Below are positions 57,725 to 64,000 of a stretch of 64,000 bases of DNA, piece after piece. The position numbers and the translations under genes were made by a program. The stretch's first letter is position 1. Each line of letters opens with the position of its first letter. The notes beneath the pieces are model-generated. The model saw only the letters and a list, made by a program, of their open reading frames with translations. It did not search any database and was not told the origin of the DNA. Source of the stretch: Cloeon dipterum (taxonomy: Eukaryota; Arthropoda; Insecta; Ephemeroptera; Baetidae). The DNA is taken from assembly GCF_949628265.1 (NCBI RefSeq), contig NC_088789.1, forward strand, positions 7,122,886-7,186,885, written 5' to 3'.

Positions 57725-60700
57725 TAATTCGGAATTCACTGGATGATGCGTTTTCCTCTCGGTCCACTCACACCATCACCGATGTGGATGTTCTTCCTTG
57801 TCTGACTCTTGCTTGCGCGACGGAGCTACCGACGTATTGACTACACGACACTCCGACTGCAAAGAAACGCCGAGTAGAGGCACCGACCGGCTGCGGCCCT
57901 AGTCTGCGAGTGGCGCTGCGGATGCGCGGCTGCTCCCCGTAACACGCACACAGCCTTGCCTTTGCCTTGCGTGCTGTGTGAATTTCCCAGGCCAGCCGCG
58001 GCCGACCGACCGACCGACTCGCGCTCTCTGCTCCAATGCGTTACTATACCAGTGATGCGAACAGCAAAAAAATTGTTGCTGTGTATTTCCTCTCTGTAAA
58101 AGCGGTTGAAATTAAAATCACCAGTCCAGTAATACGTGCCACTGCACATTCCGTTGGCTTTTTATCATCTGTTATTATTCGCCAGCGGCTCCGTTTTTCA
58201 CGTAAGACACGTGCCGCTATAAAAGCGATATGCATGTCGAGCGAGCGATTGATCGAAATCTCCGGCTCAAAGTGATATTTGAGGAAGGTCGTGCGACGGA
58301 TGAATAAGAGAAACGCTAGGTGCGTTCGTACGAGTCTAATTATTATATTGAATTCTATTCTCGGATCGCGATTGTATGCGCGACGTGTACGTGCCGAGGG
58401 CAACCTGATTGTCGGGCAATAAAAGCGTTTTATTTTCTAGAGGCCAATGTATTATTATTTTCTCCGGTGAAACGCAGTTTATTACAAATTCACATGGCGA
58501 TAATTCTGCATGCTGAGGCGAGTGCGGCCGCCAGTCCGGTTTCTGCAGCAGCTTTTCTTTTCCAACTGGCTCTGCAAGTACAAGTAGTGGTCTCTTTGCT
58601 GCCGCTGCGACGTGATTTGTGCGACATTTAAAGATTTCAACATGGAATTAGCGGTAAAACCACCGAGACGAGTTCCACGCACAAACACCTATCGCGTTTA
58701 TTTTCCGACGGGCCGCGACCTTCGATTCTGCGAACTCGGCGCCAGAGGGAAGCCGCAGAGCTGTCACAGCGGATGCTGCGTGGTGCAAAACGAGATGTAC
58801 ATGCACACGCGAACGGAGACAAAAAGCAGCGGCGCACTGCTGAATAAATAATTGCGCTGCGCTTTACGCGCGTGCACGAAATACTAATCATTTTCGGCGC
58901 CCTCTTCCCCGCTTTATGCCCAGGCACAGCGAGCGCGGCTAAAATCTCGTTACGTGATCCGCTAGCCGCCTCTTGACGACCCGAGAAATTTAAAAGTCTG
59001 ATGCCACCTTGCTGCGGCTGCCGCTGCTGAGGAGGAAAACTCGTCCCATACGTCGAGACTTGCAAAGCATAAAACCCGGCCGCAGCTCAGCGGGAATTTT
59101 CCAGCTCTCGCAGAAATCCAACGGCAGCAATCACGCTAAAACGCCGAGCAGAGAACCAAAGCTCAACTTCCTAGTGTGTATGTCTATCCACAATGGGGGT
59201 GCCTTTCCAATGAGATGTGCTCGTTAATAATTTCTCTTCGAGAGTTAGCGGTATAATATAACATGTTGGCGCGGCTGACAGTCTGACGTCAGAGAATAGG
59301 TCACAGGAGGCGATATGACTGCATGTTCTCGGCTCATATATATTTTGATTATGAAAGCAACATTCACGCCACTATAATGTGTTGTAAATAAAAATAAAAC
59401 GCGTGTATACGTTGAAAAGTTCCATTCTATTTTTAAAAAATCGGAAATTTTATGGTTATGCAATTTAAACGATTACAATTTATGACCACTTGGAAATAAG
59501 ATATTTAAATCTAATCTTTCATAGACTGTAGGAAAAGAGAGGTGACCGAACTCTTGGTTAATTCCAAAGTAAATATTGTTGAATTTTACAGAACCTGGCC
59601 ACTTACCACTATTTTATCAGTCAAAAACTATTATATTTTACGATAGGAGTTTAAAAACAAAATGTCCCCGAGAGACCGATTATTTGCTCTGTACGGAAAA
59701 CACACTTGACTGTGTGTAAATATTTGAAATTCTCATTCACGCTTAAATTTTGGAGAGTGAGTTTTATACAGATCGGGATTTTTTGCTCCAGCGCGTGTTC
59801 CTTCTTGGTGCGAATTCAACTTTCACGGGTGCGCGCCGGGCCCCTTTGTTGAGATTTATTCAACTCGACAAAAGTGAAAATTCGCGCGACTGTATGTCGA
59901 GGGTTTGAAAGCAACAGCAGCAGGCTGAAAAGGGGTTCATGTGCCGAGCACGACGCAGCAGACGGGAAATAAGTAGTTTTACATTTATCAAAGAAAAGAA
60001 ATGGCGCAGCAACGCCGTCTGAGCAAAAAACGCGCGCGCCGCACGCAGCCGTAAAGTGTGTGTAAATAAAAATGCCCGAAAAGACAAACCTGTTGCGATT
60101 TTATTCTATTTGTGACCTGCTGGAACCAGTTTTAAAAAGATTGGCTGCCCTTGGTGAGTAACAGCAAAATCCCCGATGCAAAATTTGACCTCGGCGGAAA
60201 TATTAGGTCTCTCTGGTGACGGGGGCACAGCGAGCGGTGTGCGCATACCAAGCAGAAAATTCGCTCGCCGTACCAGCAGCTATTATGGATTGATTAATGG
60301 AGTGAACGCCACCAAGGACAGCAAGGCGTCTCGGATGACTTTTTGTGCTGCGCCCAATCAAAAGCATAATGCATTTGGCTGTTGCCGAAAAGCATCAGCA
60401 GCTGTGAAATAATTGCACGTTGGGCCGAAACGAGAGCAGCTTTTTGTGCGTCTCTCATCCGAGAGTGCCTTTTTTTACATCGCAACATCACAGTTTAGAA
60501 ATTCGGTCGACCTTTGCGAAATGCGGGATCAACATTAGCATGTTTATTTTCACGAATTACGTCAGCGGCCGTCGGTGCTGCGCTCGCTCTTTATCCTGAG
60601 CTGCTGGCGAATTCTGCTCTGCTGCTGGGAGCGGTTTCGGTGTGAATGCACGCCCTCGGCGTTTCCCATCTCGATCGCATGCACACCAAACACTCGGCGT

Positions 60701-63700
60701 CATCGATATATTATTTTGCTTTTCGGTTGAGTCATTCGCGCACTGTGTGCGAGTTTTACTTGGTTTGAACACCGAGAACCTTGGATTTTCGCCAAATCAT
60801 TGCGAAATTCAGCACGTTGCTTTGTTGTCTCCGATGAAGTGATTTATTGACGCGGAAAATCACACTCCTGGTGGCGGGAAGCTATATCTCAATATCTCCG
60901 ATACTGGATGCTTTATATAATATTAGTTTTGCTATAGAGTTTCAACACTGGATCACTCATATAGGTTAAAATTTTCTGTTTTTTCTTAATTCTGCAGGAA
61001 AAAGTATTTATTTTTATCTCTCATGGACTACATCTTTCAGATTTATTCTCTTCTGGATAGCTCTTTAAGCGGATTGGCAAACTTTTGATACAAACAAACC
61101 TTTGCTGGATCAATTTTGTTATACCATTCTCTCTGCAAAATTTACTTTAATTGTATCTAGGAAAAATGTTTCATTCCATCTCGAGATTAATTTCCTTTTT
61201 CTTAGATCCTGTATTTTTCGATTCTAGTGTTTGTACTTATAAAATGGTCGAATTCGAAAAGAGTAAAAAAATCACAGCTGGAAACTTTTAAGATTATGTA
61301 TTAGTTTTCATGATTGCTTCCCTGACAGTTTATAGTTGCCAGCAAGATGAAAGAGATATTATGAAAAAACTAATACATATTAGGACCCTTGAAAGAAATC
61401 TGCAATCAGGGATGGCGAGCTCTTGAAACAAAATCAGATAATAGAGACATCAACGATCAAAAGGGAAATTTCAATTAGGTAATTACAATGCAGCGTCACT
61501 CATGTTGAAAGAGCAACTCTCTGTGTCGAGTGGGCGATCTTGAGATTTCGAGCCGGGGTGTCTGTGTTCCTAAACAACTGTGGATGAGACCTTGTTTTTC
61601 GATGCGGTGCAGACAAGGTTGAGAGCCGCATATCCTCGGAGGCGGGCGCCGAATTCAGACTTCTTGGGCAACACGCTCATTGAAAAGGTCAAGAAATGCC
61701 GAAATTGAATGTGCGGCGTGACGTCAGGCGCCATTAAGACCGTGCAGCTCCGGTGTTGGCATACCCTTAACCAATATTTAACAAGCCGCGCGCGCGGACG
61801 TCGACCAACTCGGCGCGTGAATGTTGTTTTCGTTTCATGGTTGTATGGAAGCAGTGGCCTGCTTTTAGGTCATTGCGACCGTATCGAAAAACCGGCTGCG
61901 CTGGACACTCACCAGCGGGCGGGCAGTAAACACGCGCACCGCTTTTTTCCGTCCGAGCGGTCCCAGTGCTAGCACCAGGGCCGAAAGCACAGCCATTTTG
62001 CCCGCAGTGTCGATTTAAGCCAGGCTCGTTAGAGCTGGAGAGGCCAAACTTTGGAGGTCTCGGGGGCATGACACTTGCAGCTAATGCAAATTAAAGGGGT
62101 TAAGTTAATTTGCATTGCCAGAGTGTGTACGTGCGCCGCGTGTTCCAACTTGGAGCGCGCACGCCAGATTTGACGAGCATTAGATTAGCATGGTAATTCT
62201 TGCACAGCCTCTAGCGAGCCCTGAAACTAACTCGACAGGGAAAATTGCAACTCCTGCGCTCACGCATTTTCGCACAAACAAACCGGCTGACGACTTTTCC
62301 ATTCCAAAACATACTTACTAAAGAGTGTTTTCGCCACAACCATTAAAATGTTTCTCACAGTACACGCAAAAAGAGGCACAATCAAAAGACTTGTTAAATT
62401 TGAATGAAATTTGTGTCAATGAGTCTCGTCGATAAGTGTTAGAGAAACGCGTAAATAATTAAAGACGAATGTCCCGTTCCTCAAATTTCAACCTACATTC
62501 CACTTTCGCCACAGACTATTTTCCCCACTTACAAATCGAATTCCACTCTCCGCACTTCGGCTGACCCCGGCTGACGAGAATTTAATTAATAGGCATTGAA
62601 CCGCCTGCCGTCAAAGGAGCGCCGTTTGAATATCATCGGCAGAGTGCCGTCGTGCTGTTTAATTGGAAGAAATTCCTGCGCTACGTCACCGCATCGAGAA
62701 AAGTGAGAAACGTGTATACGTATCGGAGCGTCGACCATCCTACTACTTTCTCTCGCGAGGTGCCGAGAAATATCTTCCTGGAGGCAGCGGCGACCGTTGG
62801 ATTACACAACTGGCCGGCCTCTCTGTTGGCCGCGATGGTGGGAATTGGAAATTCAGTGACTTCCTCAATTAGAAGAGTGATTGACTCCTGCCAAGACCAC
62901 ACCCTGCGCGCCGCTCGTGACGTCACTGCACCGACGCTGTGTGCCTTTGTGTGTATGCGCGTAATACGCTCGCACACCACACACACACTCACTCGCACGC
63001 ACACAATGGTGCCCGTGAACGGCTTAAGGGTGACTCCCGGGGCCCACCCACAGCGAGCCAGCCACTGCTTGCCGACGGCTGACGTCATACCCTTAGGTGC
63101 ACTTGCGGATTTTCACTTCGTACAGAGAAGGGGATGAAAAATTCTGACGCATTCGGTATTGTGTATGGGATGGAGCTCACCATGTTGCTAAAGGGGATAA
63201 CGTATAGCAGCCCGAGAGGCTCAGAGGCATTTTCTGGCAAAATATCGTTTTTTTATCGGAACAGAATAAATAACATTTATAGCAAAACAAAAGAATGGGT
63301 CTGTTCAAAAGCCAAAAGGTCAAAGTTCACGAAGAGAAGTTTGACCGTCAGAATTTCATATGTAATAAAAATAAAATATCTTTTACGACTGAGACTAAAG
63401 TCAAAAGTTGCTTGTGGGCAAAAAGTCAGCCAGGGTCATCTTTTAAATTAATCAAAGAAACCGATGACGCAAACGTTTCACCGAAGAGAAAAAAATAGAG
63501 TCCGTCAGGTATTCATTAACGAATAAGCAAATAAGTCAACGCAAATATAAGAGTCATTGTCTCAGGACGCCTCCCTGCGAATGGAAAAAGTGTCAAGAGC
63601 ACGCACTGCGCTGGCAGGCGCGGGAGCAATTTGGATGGTACTCGCGTTGTTAATTAAAATCGGCCCTCCTAGCAAAGCGGAGTCGTTGTGTTCAATGCAC

Positions 63701-64000
63701 ATGCAAGGTCCCCCACTGGACGGAGTTCCTGGTTCGTTTCCTGCCGCATGCAACGCTGCCTTTCGAACCAGCGAACCCGGCTGATTTATCAAGGCTGGCG
63801 ACGAGTGCATGGGAAGCTAGCGATATAGGCGAGTCAATAAACTTGCATGACATCATTTGGGATGGATCAAGTGCCGTGACACAGAGGCCGACAAATTAAA
63901 ACACCGCTTTTATTCAGTCACACTAGCTCTAGGCTGCTGCTGGGAAAATCGATGCCTCTCTATCTACCGAGGGTTATAATGCAACTCACCGTGGGGCGTG
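57725..64000. promoter_or_regulatory. 5' flank of the IRF2BP gene and distal non-coding DNA
   Basis: No coding exon is recognised. GC-rich DNA at 57.7-58.05 kb is probably the 5'UTR and promoter. Farther out are CRE palindromes at 59284, 61719, 62918 and 63080, the inverted octamer pair at 62083-62116, a CA-rich run near 62978-63006 and a DR1 site at 63317-63329 (AGGTCAAAGTTCA). 60.9-61.5 kb is AT-rich and featureless. Confidence 0.4.
62083..62116. promoter_or_regulatory. Perfect inverted POU octamer pair
   Basis: AATGCAAATTAA (62083-62094) and its exact reverse complement TTAATTTGCATT (62105-62116), separated by 10 bases. Each contains ATGCAAAT, the consensus octamer of POU-domain factors, fused to an ATTA homeodomain core. 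Confidence 0.5.

Noticed and set aside
56930-57727. 265-codon plus-strand open frame
   Set aside because: Exactly antisense to IRF2BP exon 1; the GC-rich codons of the real gene keep the opposite strand open. No family resemblance.
62652-63137. 161-codon plus-strand open frame near the right end
   Set aside because: Contains a CA-repeat translation and overlaps an antisense frame of similar length; no domain.

Overview
This window is nuclear DNA of an arthropod, most likely an insect. Protein-coding genes are split into short exons by mostly 50-100 bp GT-AG introns, and the products match animal families that are well known in flies: Fkbp59, genghis khan/MRCK, Lines, NC2-alpha/DRAP1, TTC7, Bx42/SNW1, a BTB-BACK-PHR protein and IRF2BP/Pits. 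I cannot name the species. All exon models were built by eye from reading frames, splice signals and remembered family features. For every gene with a complete model, the exon lengths sum to a whole number of codons.

Layout: (1) 1-1269, minus: 5' part of a secreted or membrane protein with a signal peptide, an Ig domain and an LDL-receptor class A module; it runs off the left edge. (2) 2697-4846, plus: FKBP52/59-type immunophilin. (3) 6921-15380, minus: 26-exon MRCK/Gek kinase. (4) 17012-20279, plus: Lines. (5) 21756-22531, minus: DRAP1/NC2-alpha. (6) 23468-27702, plus: TTC7. (7) 27988-30716, minus: SNW1/SKIP. (8) 32803-35193, plus: BTB-BACK-PHR protein. (9) 35513-38083, minus: unrecognised Ser/Thr-rich protein. 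These nine genes alternate strand without exception, giving alternating head-to-head (shared promoter) and tail-to-tail pairs.

From about 38.1 to 52.6 kb I see no convincing gene. This stretch holds diverged retroposons, one with a nested solo-LTR-like insertion, then a GC- and CpG-richer non-coding tract. Gene (10), 52644-57724, minus, is an IRF2BP/Pits zinc-finger/RING co-repressor. Its surroundings up to the right edge are again GC-rich non-coding DNA. Between 41.3 and 63.1 kb the palindromic CRE TGACGTCA occurs eleven times, together with a tight cluster of homeodomain-type CAATTA sites, an inverted POU octamer pair and nuclear-receptor DR1 sites. I read this as a regulatory landscape around the IRF2BP gene; that is inference.

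Repeats include three copies of a SINE-like element, a second dispersed family with one copy in a gek intron, a 140-bp inverted-repeat (MITE-like) element in a lines intron, a possible tRNA-derived SINE between gek and lines, and microsatellites. Three introns, possibly four, use GC rather than GT donors. The genes do not form an operon or a pathway. They are mainly housekeeping and signalling genes: chaperone/PPIase, Cdc42 effector kinase, Wnt/Hedgehog modulator, transcription repressors, PI4-kinase scaffold, splicing factor and Cul3-type adaptor.
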